A stretch of 43,586 nt of DNA from Desulfobacterales bacterium (GTDB lineage: Bacteria > Desulfobacterota > Desulfobacteria > Desulfobacterales > JASJAZ01), in NCBI GenBank assembly GCA_030066785.1, contig JASJAZ010000021.1:1-43586 (forward strand), read 5' to 3'. This document shows positions 35,418 to 43,586 of the stretch, in pieces. Position 1 is the stretch's first letter. The number at the start of each line of letters is the position of its first letter. The position numbers and the translations under genes were made by a program. The notes under the pieces were generated by a model. It was not told the origin of the DNA and searched no databases. It saw only the letters and a program-made list of their open reading frames with translations.

Positions 35418-37106
35418 ATGGAACGCTCAGGAGCCCAAATTCTAATGCAAATTTTAAAAGATGAAGGGGTTGACACCATTTTTGGATATCCGGGCGGAGC
35501 TGTCATCGACATCTATGATGCGCTTGCAAAAACGGATATACGCCATATACTGGTTCGTCACGAACAGGGCGCTGTCCATGCGGCCGATGGCTATGCCCGG
35601 GCCAGCCAAAAAGTAGGGGTGTGCTTAGTGACCTCCGGTCCCGGAGCTACCAACACCGTTACCGGTATCGCTTCGGCTTATATGGATTCGATCCCGCTGG
35701 TGGTTTTTACGGGTCAGGTTCCCCGACCGCTAATCGGCAATGATGCTTTTCAAGAAGTCGATATTGTCGGCATCACACGCCCCTGCACTAAGCACAACTA
35801 CCTCGTCGGTAATATTGAAGACCTACCGCGCATCATCAAGGAAGCCTTTCACATTGCCCGCTCGGGTCGTCCCGGGCCCGTTTTGGTGGATATTCCCAAA
35901 GATGTCGGCAACAATTATATGGATTTTAAACGCGCACCGAAAAAAATACATCTGCGCTCATACAATCCAACTTATAAACCTAATATAAAACAGCTAAAAA
36001 AGGTTAAAGACTTGATCAAAAAGGCCCAGCGCCCGGTCATTCTGGCAGGTGGCGGTGTTATTTTATCAAACGGTTCCAAGGAGCTTACTGCTTTTGCTCG
36101 CAGAACGAAAATACCAGTTACCTCGACACTGATGGGATTGGGTGCGTTTCCCGGCAGTGATCCTCTCTGGCTGGGAATGATCGGCATGCACGGCACGTAT
36201 CGGGCGAACATGTCAACCGGTGGTTGTGACTTGTTGATAGCCATTGGTGTCAGATTTGATGATCGGGTCACCGGCAAAACCGATGCGTTTGCCGCACAGG
36301 CAGATATAGTTCATATCGATATCGATCCCACTTCCATTCGAAAGAACATTCAAGTAGCGGTACCCGTTGTGGGCGATTGTCGAGTAGCCCTTGAAAATTT
36401 GAATTCTCTGTTGGACAAAGACGACCTCCCTGATCTTGAAGACAACCGCAAAGAATGGCTTAATCTGATTGCGAAGTGGAAAAGCACTAATCCGTTGGCC
36501 TATGAACAGAAGGACTCAATTAAACCGCAGTATGTCATCGACAAACTTTTTGAAATTACCAAAGGACAAGCCATAATTACGACTGAAGTCGGTCAGAATC
36601 AAATGTGGGCGGCGCAGTATTACCATTTTGATCACCCCAACCATTTCATTACTTCAGGTGGTCTCGGCTGTATGGGATTCGGCCTGCCAGCTGCTATCGG
36701 TGCACAAATTGCTTGTCCCGATAAGCTGGTTGTGGATGTGGCCGGCGACGGCAGCCTTCAGATGAATATACAAGAAATGGCGACTGCAGTTCAATATGGT
36801 CTACCGGTAAAAGTAGTTTTATTAAATAACTGCTACCTTGGTATGGTACGTCAATGGCAAGAACTGTTTTATGACAAACGTTATTCCGCTACTCACATGG
36901 AACATGCCCCCGACTTTGTTAAGTTAGCAGATGCCTTTGGCGCGCTGGGGTTGCGGGCATCGAAACCAGAAGAGGTCGAAACTGTTCTATCCGAGGGCCT
37001 TTCCTCACCTCAAACCGCTATTATGGAATTCTTGGTTGAACAAACCGAGTGCGTTTATCCCATGGTACCAGCTGGATCACCAATTACAGAAATGCTGCTA
37101 GTGTAA
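35418..37106 (+). CDS. ilvB: Acetolactate synthase, large (catalytic) subunit
   Basis: A ThDP- and FAD-dependent enzyme that joins two pyruvates, or pyruvate and 2-oxobutyrate, in the first common step. The N-terminal segment FGYPGGAVIDIYDAL and the catalytic Glu in VRHEQGAVHAADGYARAS are present. The central FAD-binding part follows, and the ThDP motif GDGSLQMNIQEMATAVQYGLPVKVVLLNN is near residue 450. The 562-residue length is typical. AAAGGA precedes the ATG. It is followed 18 bp later by ilvN, its regulatory partner. Confidence 0.97.
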   Translation: MERSGAQILMQILKDEGVDTIFGYPGGAVIDIYDALAKTDIRHILVRHEQGAVHAADGYARASQKVGVCLVTSGPGATNTVTGIASAYMDSIPLVVFTGQVPRPLIGNDAFQEVDIVGITRPCTKHNYLVGNIEDLPRIIKEAFHIARSGRPGPVLVDIPKDVGNNYMDFKRAPKKIHLRSYNPTYKPNIKQLKKVKDLIKKAQRPVILAGGGVILSNGSKELTAFARRTKIPVTSTLMGLGAFPGSDPLWLGMIGMHGTYRANMSTGGCDLLIAIGVRFDDRVTGKTDAFAAQADIVHIDIDPTSIRKNIQVAVPVVGDCRVALENLNSLLDKDDLPDLEDNRKEWLNLIAKWKSTNPLAYEQKDSIKPQYVIDKLFEITKGQAIITTEVGQNQMWAAQYYHFDHPNHFITSGGLGCMGFGLPAAIGAQIACPDKLVVDVAGDGSLQMNIQEMATAVQYGLPVKVVLLNNCYLGMVRQWQELFYDKRYSATHMEHAPDFVKLADAFGALGLRASKPEEVETVLSEGLSSPQTAIMEFLVEQTECVYPMVPAGSPITEMLLV

Positions 37107-37124
37107 AGTTTAAAGGAAATCAGT

Positions 37125-37613
37125 ATGGACCAAACACGACATGTCTTGACTATGTTGGTAGATAATCAACCAGGCGTACTTGCCCGTGTGGTCGGATTAT
37201 TTGGCGCCCGCGGCTACAATATTGAAAGTCTGTGTGTGGCTGAAACCATAGATTCCCAGGTTTCACGAATTACGATTGTTACACGCGCCACCGAAGCCGG
37301 CATGGAACAAATCGTAAAGCAGTTGCGTAAACTAATCAACGTTATTAAACTGCGCGATTTAACAGGTTCTAAAGCCGTTCAGCGTGAAATGGCCCTGATC
37401 TGTGTGCGGGCCAAACCGGAATACCGTGCTGAAGTTCTGCGAATTGTCGATATTTTTCGCTGTAAAGTCGTCGATGTCGGGTTAGAGCATTACATTGTTG
37501 AAGTAACCGGCGATGCAGCCAAGCTGTCAGCTTTAATCAAGCTTCTAATGCCGATGGGCATTAAAAAAATTGCACGCACCGGCACCATTGCCCTATTTCG
37601 AGAACCGAAATAA
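37125..37613 (+). CDS. ilvN: Acetolactate synthase, small (regulatory) subunit
   Basis: Binds and activates IlvB and gives valine feedback inhibition. The N-terminal ACT domain (about 6-80) shows VLTMLVDNQPGVLARVVGLFGARGYNIESLCVAETID, with the Gly-rich valine-site loop. The C-terminal domain (about 85-160) has AEVLRIVDIFRCKVVDVG. The 162-residue length is the usual long form. AAAGGAAA precedes the ATG. The gene name ilvN or ilvH depends on convention. Confidence 0.96.
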   Translation: MDQTRHVLTMLVDNQPGVLARVVGLFGARGYNIESLCVAETIDSQVSRITIVTRATEAGMEQIVKQLRKLINVIKLRDLTGSKAVQREMALICVRAKPEYRAEVLRIVDIFRCKVVDVGLEHYIVEVTGDAAKLSALIKLLMPMGIKKIARTGTIALFREPK

Positions 37614-37746
37614 GCTTATGAGCGTTTGGGACACCATTTTTAACTCGGCAACAGCTGCTGTCTCTGTGAACCACATCAGAAACTAAAAATAAAATATTCG
37701 ATCTTTTAACTTACAGTTACAATAGCCAGTCATAAAGGAGTTTAAC

Positions 37747-38799
37747 ATGGCACAAATCGATTTTGGAGGCATTGTTGAAGACGTCATCACCTCGGAAGAA
37801 TTTTCGCTACAACAAGCCCGTGAAGTTCTCAAAGACGAAAAAGTCGCTGTATTGGGTTATGGCGTACAAGGACCTGGGCAGGCTTTGAATTTAAGAGACA
37901 ACGGCATCAATGTGATCGTGGGGCAACGCGAGGGTAGTCCATCCTGGGATCGCGCGGTGGAAGATGGTTTTGTTCCGGGAAAAACTTTGGTTTCAATTGA
38001 AGAGGCTGCGCGCCAAGCCACTGTTATTCAATTTCTGTTGTCTGATGCCGGTCAAGTAGCCACTTGGCCGCAGGTTAAAGCATGCCTAAATGCCAACGAT
38101 GCGCTCTATTTCTCCCACGGATTCGGCATTGTCTACAAAGATCAGACCGGTATTGATCCACCCGCTGACGTAGATGTCATCTTGGTGGCTCCCAAAGGCT
38201 CGGGCCGTACCGTCCGCACCAATTTTCTGGATGGCAGCGGTATTAATGCAAGCTTTGCGATTCATCAAGATCATACCGGCAGGGCCCGCGAAAGAACCCT
38301 GGCGCTAGGTATCGCCATCGGTTCCGGGTATCTTTTTCCGACTACCTTTACAAATGAAGTCTATAGCGATCTAACCGGTGAGAGGGGCGTGCTCATGGGA
38401 TGTTTAGCAGGGGTAATGGAGGCACAATACCAGGTTTTGCGTAAAAACGGTCACAGTCCCAGCGAAGCATTCAATGAAACCGTGGAAGAACTAACCCAGA
38501 GTCTGATTCGTCTGGTAGCGGAAAATGGGATGGATTGGATGTTTTCCAATTGCAGCACTACTGCCCAGCGCGGAGCGCTCGACTGGGCACCGAAATTTCG
38601 TGAGGCCGTCGCCCCACTTTTTGAAGAACTCTATGCCAATGTTGTTTCCGGCAAAGAAACCACACGGGTTCTGGATGCCAACAGTGCGCCCGATTACCGT
38701 GAAAAGCTGCAGCGGGAGCTCAACACCATTAAGCAGTCAGAAATGTGGCGTGCCGGAGCGGCAGTGAGATCCTTGCGTCCCGAAAATCGTAAATTTTAG
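37747..38799 (+). CDS. ilvC: Ketol-acid reductoisomerase, fungal/Bacteroidetes-like variant
   Basis: Catalyses the NAD(P)H-dependent isomerisation and reduction of acetolactate and acetohydroxybutyrate. The Rossmann loop is GYGVQGPGQALNLRDNG (37-53), where most bacterial enzymes read GYGSQGHAHA. R61, S64 and S66 in the next loop favour NADPH. The acidic metal residues lie in FTNEVYSDLTGERGVLMG and NGHSPSEAFNETVEELTQS. The 350-residue length is longer than usual class I bacterial enzymes (about 330-340) and the end, RRALDW..REKLQREL..LRPENRKF-like, resembles fungal and Bacteroidetes members. ATAAAGGAG precedes the ATG. A lateral origin of this one gene is inferred from remembered sequences, not from a search. 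Confidence 0.93.
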   Translation: MAQIDFGGIVEDVITSEEFSLQQAREVLKDEKVAVLGYGVQGPGQALNLRDNGINVIVGQREGSPSWDRAVEDGFVPGKTLVSIEEAARQATVIQFLLSDAGQVATWPQVKACLNANDALYFSHGFGIVYKDQTGIDPPADVDVILVAPKGSGRTVRTNFLDGSGINASFAIHQDHTGRARERTLALGIAIGSGYLFPTTFTNEVYSDLTGERGVLMGCLAGVMEAQYQVLRKNGHSPSEAFNETVEELTQSLIRLVAENGMDWMFSNCSTTAQRGALDWAPKFREAVAPLFEELYANVVSGKETTRVLDANSAPDYREKLQRELNTIKQSEMWRAGAAVRSLRPENRKF

Positions 38800-38933
38800 C
38801 GTGTTCGCCATCAGATGACCAACAGCATTAGATACAGGCACAGCACCAAATCGCTATTTATACATTTATACAATGGTTTAAGCATCGACTTTGATCTTAA
38901 ATTACGAGTTACCTTCCAACGGGGAGCAATCCA

Positions 38934-40568
38934 ATGGATCAACTTTGGGTATATGATACCACCTTGAGGGATGGCACGCAGGGAGAGAACGTCAACTTTA
39001 GTGCCGAAGATAAACTTAACATCGCCCATCGTTTAGATGAATTCGGTGTGCATTACATTGAAGGCGGCTGGCCCGGGTCCAATCCGCGGGATATTCAATT
39101 CTTCGATATTGCCAAACGTGTGGAGTTTAAAAACGCCCGCTTGGCAGCGTTTGGATCAACTTGCAAGCCAGAATCCGTCCCGGAAGACGATACCAATTTA
39201 CAAGCCATTTTACAAAGCGATACACCGGTGGTCACCATTTTCGGAAAAAGCTGGATTTTGCATGTGGAACAGATCATGAAAAATCGTCCCGCCGAAAACC
39301 TGCGAATGATCAACGAATCGGTAGCCTATTTGAAATCCCAAAGCAAGGAAGTGATTTATGATGCCGAACATTTTTTTGATGGCTATAAGGATAACGCCGA
39401 GTATGCTTTGAAAACATTACAGGCAGCGGTATCCGCCGGTGCTGACTTCATTGTGCTGTGCGACACGAACGGGGGCACTCTGCCCTCTGAAATCGAAAGC
39501 GTTACAGACGAGGTCCGTCAATCATTGGTTGATGCGAATACTGCCGATGATTTCTCGATAAAGATTGGGATTCATACGCATAATGACAGTGGCCTTGCGG
39601 TGGCTAACTCAATTGCAGCCATTAACGCCGGCGCCACGATGGTCCATGGAACGATTAATGGCTACGGAGAACGGTGTGGCAACGCAGATCTCACATCTGT
39701 CATTCCGATCATATCTTTAAAAATGAACAAAACCTGTGTTCCCAAAGAGAATCTGCCAAAACTCAAAAACCTGTCCCGGTTTGTCAGCGAAACGGCGAAT
39801 ATCGTTCCCAGCAACAACCGCCCGTTTGTTGGCAAAAGTGCTTTTGCCCATAAAGGTGGGGTGCATGTCAATGCAATAATGAAAATACCGCGGGCTTATG
39901 AACACATGGAACCCGCAGGCATCGGCAATCGCCGGCGTGTCCTTATTTCCGATCTGTCAGGCAAAAGCAATGTTGAATACAAAGCCAAAGAGTTGGGTGT
40001 GAAATTAGGCAGCAATGGTTACAGCAGTCGCGAAATTGTTACAGAGATTAAACATTTGGAGCAACAAGGTTATCAGTTTGATGTTGCTGATGGTTCCTTT
40101 AAAATTTTGATGCAGAAATTTACCGATCAGTTTAGGCCGCTATTTGAACTGGAATCTTTTCGGGTAACCATTGAAAAAGACAAAGACCAGCCCTGTTCGG
40201 CCCATGCGACCATTAAAATATCAGTAGGAAACAAAGAAGAAATTACGGCGGCAGAGGGCTATGGCCCCGTAAGTGCTTTGGACAATGCTTTACGTAAGGC
40301 TCTGGATCGGTTTTATCCCGACCTTGATACCATGCGCCTGGTCGACTTCAAAGTACGCGTCATCGAGGGTCGTGAGGGCACTGCGGCTAAAGTACGCGTA
40401 TTGATCGAATCCCGTGATCAAGACCACCTTTGGAGCACCATCGGCGTTTCCAGCGATATCATTGAAGCCAGTTGGCAAGCCTTGGCCGACAGTTTTCAAT
40501 ACAAACTCGCGCGGGAACGTGAGATCCGCAACGGCCAGATACCATTGCCGATAAAACAGTCTTTGTAG
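38934..40568 (+). CDS. cimA: (R)-citramalate synthase
   Basis: Condenses pyruvate with acetyl-CoA to citramalate, feeding 2-oxobutyrate to isoleucine without threonine dehydratase. It belongs to the DRE-TIM family with isopropylmalate synthase, but the N-terminal VYDTTLRDGTQGENVNFS (6-23) and the YIEGGWPGSNPRD substrate loop mark the CimA branch. The metal His residues are in IHTHNDSGLAVANS. The C-terminal domain (about 410-544) carries the LeuA-type regulatory fold (SAHATIKI.., EGYGPVSALDNALRKAL), where isoleucine usually binds. The 544-residue length fits. GGGGAG precedes the ATG. Confidence 0.94.
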   Translation: MDQLWVYDTTLRDGTQGENVNFSAEDKLNIAHRLDEFGVHYIEGGWPGSNPRDIQFFDIAKRVEFKNARLAAFGSTCKPESVPEDDTNLQAILQSDTPVVTIFGKSWILHVEQIMKNRPAENLRMINESVAYLKSQSKEVIYDAEHFFDGYKDNAEYALKTLQAAVSAGADFIVLCDTNGGTLPSEIESVTDEVRQSLVDANTADDFSIKIGIHTHNDSGLAVANSIAAINAGATMVHGTINGYGERCGNADLTSVIPIISLKMNKTCVPKENLPKLKNLSRFVSETANIVPSNNRPFVGKSAFAHKGGVHVNAIMKIPRAYEHMEPAGIGNRRRVLISDLSGKSNVEYKAKELGVKLGSNGYSSREIVTEIKHLEQQGYQFDVADGSFKILMQKFTDQFRPLFELESFRVTIEKDKDQPCSAHATIKISVGNKEEITAAEGYGPVSALDNALRKALDRFYPDLDTMRLVDFKVRVIEGREGTAAKVRVLIESRDQDHLWSTIGVSSDIIEASWQALADSFQYKLAREREIRNGQIPLPIKQSL

Positions 40569-40902
40569 TGTCAAAACAGTTACGAAACCGTTGGCGGCAA
40601 ACGGTTTAAGAATATTAAAAGTTTCTTTCCTTCTTTTTGTCGCACTAAAAACGCGTAGGAAATCCGATTACCGAATTGCAAGATGCATTTAACCAGCTAG
40701 CTATCCATCAACGTTATGCAAACAAAAAAAATAGGACATGAGGATTTTAATGCCGCGGGAAACCGAACCTTTGTTTTCCCGCGGCCGATGCTTTCCAGCA
40801 ATCCTGCTTAATACGCAGTTGCTCAAGTTTTGTGATGAAAGCTATGATTGCTAGCGATAAAAAATACATCTGATTTTTAACAATTTTGTAAGGAGCAACA
40901 TC
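40569..40902 (+). promoter_or_regulatory. leuA leader region with strong hairpins
   Basis: A 334-bp gap. Just after cimA, AAACCGTT/AACGGTTT (40585-40592 with 40600-40607) forms a hairpin with a short T run, a weak terminator for cimA. Further on, GCCGCGGGAAA (40752-40762) pairs with TTTCCCGCGGC (40775-40785), an 11-bp GC-rich stem with no T tract after it. GCAA..CTGC with GCAG..TTGC (about 40798-40821) may form a third. A 38-codon frame (40738-40854) covers the strong stem but is not clearly leucine-rich in one cluster. A T-box is not supported, as no UGGN bulge motif is seen. Confidence 0.45.
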
Positions 40903-42441
40903 ATGCCTGAAAAAGTTATTATATTTGACACGACCTTACGAGACGGCGAACAGTCACCGGGAGCCAGCATGAACACGGCTGAAAAGGTTCGATTGGCGGT
41001 TCAATTGGAAAAACTCGGAGTGGATGTCATTGAAGCAGGCTTTCCTGCAGCCTCAGAAGGCGACTTCGAAGCGGTTTCAAAAATCGCCGATAGATTAAAG
41101 CATACAGAGGTCGCGGGTTTAGCCCGGGCCTCCAAGGGCGATATCGAGCGCGCCTGGAATGCGATCCAGCATGCCGCCAGACCCCGCATCCATACTTTTA
41201 TCGCCACTTCCGATATCCATATGAAATACAAGCTGAATATGAACCGTGAACAGGTCTTGGCCGCCACACGTGAAGCGGTGACCTTTGCCAGATCACTGAC
41301 TGATAATGTCGAATTTTCGGCTGAGGATGGTTCCCGCAGTGATCGCGACTTCCTGTGCCAGGTATTTGAAGCCGCCATCGAGGCTGGTGCCAGCACGATC
41401 AACTTGCCCGACACGGTCGGTTATGCCGTTCCGGATGAATTCGCCGATATGGTGCGCTACGTCATCGCAAATACCCCCGGCATCGGAAATGCGGTTTTAA
41501 GTGTGCACTGCCACAACGATCTGGGGTTGGCAACCGCCAACACTTTGGCAGCAATTAATGCCGGCGCTCGACAGGCCGAGGTTACGATCAATGGTATTGG
41601 TGAACGTGCCGGCAATACATCTCTGGAAGAAGTGGTTATGGCTCTGCACACCCGTCAGAATTACTTGCCGGCTGCCACCGACATTAAAAAAGACCAGATT
41701 CATCCCACCAGTCGCCTGGTCAGTATGATCACCGGCATTATCGTTCAACCCAACAAAGCGATCGTGGGTGCTAACGCCTTTGCACATGAAGCCGGCATTC
41801 ATCAAGATGGTGTGCTCAAAAACCCCATGACTTACGAAATCATGAAGCCGGAGACGATCGGATTAAGCCGCAATCGTCTCGTGCTTGGCAAGCACTCCGG
41901 TCGCCATGCGTTACGAAATCATCTAAAGGAGATGGGCTATGATCTTTCCGATGAGGAATTGGATATCGTATTTACCAAATTCAAGGATTTGGCCGATAAG
42001 AAGAAGCAATTGGTAGATGAGGATCTGGAGGCCATTGTCACCGAGGGGATTCTGCGCACCGTTGATGTGTTTGAGCTGGAATACCTGCACGTAACCTGTG
42101 GTACAACCGTTTTGCCCATGGCCAGTGTTAAGCTCAACGTTAATGGACGATCCATGAAAGGTGCCGGTTATGGCAACGGCCCCATAGATTCGGCATTTAA
42201 CACCATTGCCAAAATTGTGGGGACCGACTCGGAGTTATTGCGATTCTCAGTGAGTGCTCTGACCGGCGGTACGGATGCCCAAGGGGAGGTAACCGTCAGG
42301 TTACAGGAAGACGGCTTGCTCGCTCTTGGCAGGGGCTCGGATCCAGACATTATCACTGCAAGTGCCAAAGCTTATATTAACGGTTTAAACCGCTTGGAAT
42401 ATCTAAAACGCCATCCGAACAAGGCTTCAGAAGTATTATAA
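40903..42441 (+). CDS. leuA: 2-isopropylmalate synthase
   Basis: Condenses 2-oxoisovalerate with acetyl-CoA, the first committed step to leucine. The DRE-TIM motif [19 protein letters not shown] (7-25) is classic for LeuA. The metal site [21 protein letters not shown] and the downstream [16 protein letters not shown] are intact. The C-terminal regulatory domain (about 385-512), where leucine binds, includes [19 protein letters not shown] and [17 protein letters not shown]. The 512-residue length is normal. TAAGGAG precedes the ATG. leuB, leuC and leuD are not in the window. Confidence 0.97.
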   Translation: MPEKVIIFDTTLRDGEQSPGASMNTAEKVRLAVQLEKLGVDVIEAGFPAASEGDFEAVSKIADRLKHTEVAGLARASKGDIERAWNAIQHAARPRIHTFIATSDIHMKYKLNMNREQVLAATREAVTFARSLTDNVEFSAEDGSRSDRDFLCQVFEAAIEAGASTINLPDTVGYAVPDEFADMVRYVIANTPGIGNAVLSVHCHNDLGLATANTLAAINAGARQAEVTINGIGERAGNTSLEEVVMALHTRQNYLPAATDIKKDQIHPTSRLVSMITGIIVQPNKAIVGANAFAHEAGIHQDGVLKNPMTYEIMKPETIGLSRNRLVLGKHSGRHALRNHLKEMGYDLSDEELDIVFTKFKDLADKKKQLVDEDLEAIVTEGILRTVDVFELEYLHVTCGTTVLPMASVKLNVNGRSMKGAGYGNGPIDSAFNTIAKIVGTDSELLRFSVSALTGGTDAQGEVTVRLQEDGLLALGRGSDPDIITASAKAYINGLNRLEYLKRHPNKASEVL

Positions 42442-42447
42442 AAACAA

Positions 42448-42483
42448 AAATGCACGGCGGTAATTGTTTCCCGCCGTGCATTT
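42448..42483. terminator. Bidirectional terminator between leuA and the YtfJ-like gene
   Basis: AAATGCACGGCGG (42448-42460) pairs with CCGCCGTGCATTT (42471-42483) over 13 bp with a 10-nt loop. Read on the minus strand it is followed by T5-G-T4, a good terminator for the YtfJ-like gene that ends at 42517. On the plus strand it follows leuA by 7 nt but has only a short T run. Confidence 0.8.
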
Positions 42484-42516
42484 CCTCTCCCCGAACCTGG
42501 CCTGATATAAAATTTT

Positions 42517-43059
42517 CTATTGTTCTTCCTGCAAGCCGGAGACCAATTTAACAAGATCATCCACATGATCATCGGGCACTCTTCCGCGAATAATCCCCTG
42601 CACAACTCTGTTTTTATCAAGAATAATCACGTTAGCGGTATCAATCTCCAAACCCCATTCTTCGCGCAATTCCCCATCATAATCAAAAAGAATAACGGTA
42701 TTGTATTTTTTGGCTTTGCGGCCGGCGATAGCACGAATGGCAAAATTCGGCTTCCAAGTGGCCGCGCAGTCGGCGATACCGATACCCTTGTATTTTTCAT
42801 CGGTTAACAGGCCGTCCTTTTTGGCCTGCTTGAGCGCATCTGTAAAATGATCGTTCAGATCTGATTCATCGGGATCGACATAGTTGACCACCAGCACCCT
42901 TCCCGGCCAATCTTCCATGCTGTACATCTTGCCGGAAGCATCGGGAAATGAAAAATCAGAGGCTGTCATACCCTCCTCTAAATCCTGCGCCATTGAAAAT
43001 GACGTCAATATCAGTACAACTGCAAACAGCGCACAAAGAAACACAACGCGTCGAAACAT
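42517..43059 (-). CDS. YtfJ-like periplasmic thioredoxin-fold protein
   Basis: A 180-residue exported protein. The signal peptide ends S-M-A about residue 24 (Gln25 first). The mature part has the thioredoxin-like order typical of the YtfJ family: ASDFSFPDASGKMYSMEDWPGRVLVVNYVDPDES, then NTVILFDYDGELREEWGLE and NVIILDKNRVVQGIIRGRVPDDHVDDLVKLV. It lacks a CxxC pair; a single Cys lies in GIADCAATWKPNFAIRAI, so it is not a classic disulfide exchanger. Its function is unknown. It converges on leuA. Confidence 0.82.
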   Translation of the reverse strand: MFRRVVFLCALFAVVLILTSFSMAQDLEEGMTASDFSFPDASGKMYSMEDWPGRVLVVNYVDPDESDLNDHFTDALKQAKKDGLLTDEKYKGIGIADCAATWKPNFAIRAIAGRKAKKYNTVILFDYDGELREEWGLEIDTANVIILDKNRVVQGIIRGRVPDDHVDDLVKLVSGLQEEQ

Positions 43060-43367
43060 TATCGCGCTCCTTTCTCGAGCTTTTGTAAAGCGGAAATGAA
43101 TCTGATTTTATGATCTAATCTTTTTTGTGGCAGACCCACCATACAGTTTTCACACAAATTTTCAACAATCAGTTATAATTCAGTGTGTTACTTGCCAAAA
43201 AAGCGCCGCTCTTTTCAGCTAAACTTTCGAATTGGCGCCTGAAATAACTCAACCGATCAATTTAATATACCATTTATTTAATTTCATCTCAATTTTTAAA
43301 CCGGGGAATGCACCAATGCTCACAATTAAGATCAATGTAATTTTCAAAATGTAAATTTGTAGAAATA
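43060..43367. other. Intergenic region between pyrD and the YtfJ-like gene, with a likely terminator
   Basis: A 308-bp AT-rich gap with no gene. On the minus strand GCGCC and GGCGC (about 43233 and 43206) or AAAAGAGC with GCTTTTTT enclose a hairpin at 43197-43239, followed by a run of six T. This is a probable pyrD terminator. The promoter of the YtfJ-like gene must lie between about 43070 and 43190. Confidence 0.45.
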
Positions 43368-43586
43368 TCAGTATATTTGCAGTGATCCAACTAAGCTCAT
43401 GACGCGTTCAATATTCTTTTCAATAAGATACTTCTCGATACCATCAATTATTTCCATGGAGACGCCGGGATTTAGGAAATTAGCGGTTCCGATTTGAACA
43501 GCCGTGGCTCCTGCGATTAAAAATTCTATGGCATCGCTAGCAGTTATAATACCACCGATGCCAATGATGGGAACTTTGACCGCCTG
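43368..43586 (-). CDS. pyrD: Dihydroorotate dehydrogenase, C-terminal part (runs off the window)
   Basis: An open frame of 72 codons ending at TGA (43368-43370) and cut by the window edge, so only the 3' end is seen. It reads QAVKVPIIGIGGIITASDA, EFLIAGATAVQIGTANF and NPGVSMEIIDGIEKYLIE, the FMN phosphate-binding GIGGI and GTANF segments at the end of the PyrD barrel. The form resembles the class 1B (PyrDB) enzymes, which oxidise dihydroorotate to orotate for pyrimidines, usually with PyrK as partner. No PyrK is visible, as the gene's upstream side is outside the window. Confidence 0.9.
   Translation of the reverse strand, partial: QAVKVPIIGIGGIITASDAIEFLIAGATAVQIGTANFLNPGVSMEIIDGIEKYLIEKNIERVMSLVGSLQIY

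Noticed and set aside
40741-40785. Possible T-box riboswitch before leuA, since GCCGCGGG resembles the end of the T-box core
   Set aside because: The tRNA-binding UGGN bulge sequence and the stem I motifs are absent, so the resemblance is limited to a GC-rich stem.

Overview
The window looks like a chromosomal core region of a Gram-negative bacterium. It is most likely a member of Desulfobacterota (former Deltaproteobacteria, Desulfobacterales-like). This is inferred from the gene-order habits (xerC-hslV-hslU-argB, yajC-secD-secF, the ilv/cim/leu block), the LPS-export and lipoprotein genes (LptE-like, CpoB-like), and a modestly AT-leaning base composition. I see no prophage, insertion sequence, CRISPR array or other mobile element; the region is dense housekeeping DNA.

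Left part (1-18972, all on the minus strand, so transcription runs toward coordinate 1). From upstream to downstream: murJ-ftsB-TPR; a small lipoprotein; coaBC; family 4 uracil-DNA glycosylase-nfeD-slipin; a small Rho-N domain protein; HAD phosphatase-xerC-hslV-hslU; the arginine block argB-argD-argG-argH (with no argF); a lipoprotein with an Fn3-like domain; folK and a small metal-binding-type membrane protein; transaldolase, pgsA and tRNA-Gly(GCC). Many pairs overlap by 4 nt (ATGA), which points to translational coupling.

Middle part (19051-33270). rpsT (plus strand, TTG start) converges with leuS-lptE (minus strand). From about 23 kb everything is on the plus strand: RNase E/G, a membrane-anchored LysM-like protein, yajC-secD-secF, a CpoB/YbgF-like TPR lipoprotein, dprA and topA. 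These cover RNA decay, Sec export, DNA uptake processing and DNA topology.

Right part (33271-43586). A branched-chain amino-acid block runs ilvD-ilvB-ilvN-ilvC-cimA-leuA. With IlvBN, IlvC and IlvD it makes valine, and isoleucine from citramalate-derived 2-oxobutyrate; LeuA starts leucine. It is followed by a convergent YtfJ-like periplasmic protein and the cut-off 3' end of pyrD on the minus strand.

The most notable signal is upstream of ilvD. A short reading frame not previously called here encodes a 28-residue peptide in which 15 residues are Ile, Leu or Val. It is followed by an intrinsic terminator and by a 16-bp alternative pairing that would destroy that terminator. This is the full layout of a ribosome-mediated transcription attenuator controlling the ilv genes. 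Other points worth checking are a ketol-acid reductoisomerase that resembles the fungal/Bacteroidetes-type enzyme, the missing argF, and a structured non-coding stretch near 16.65 kb.
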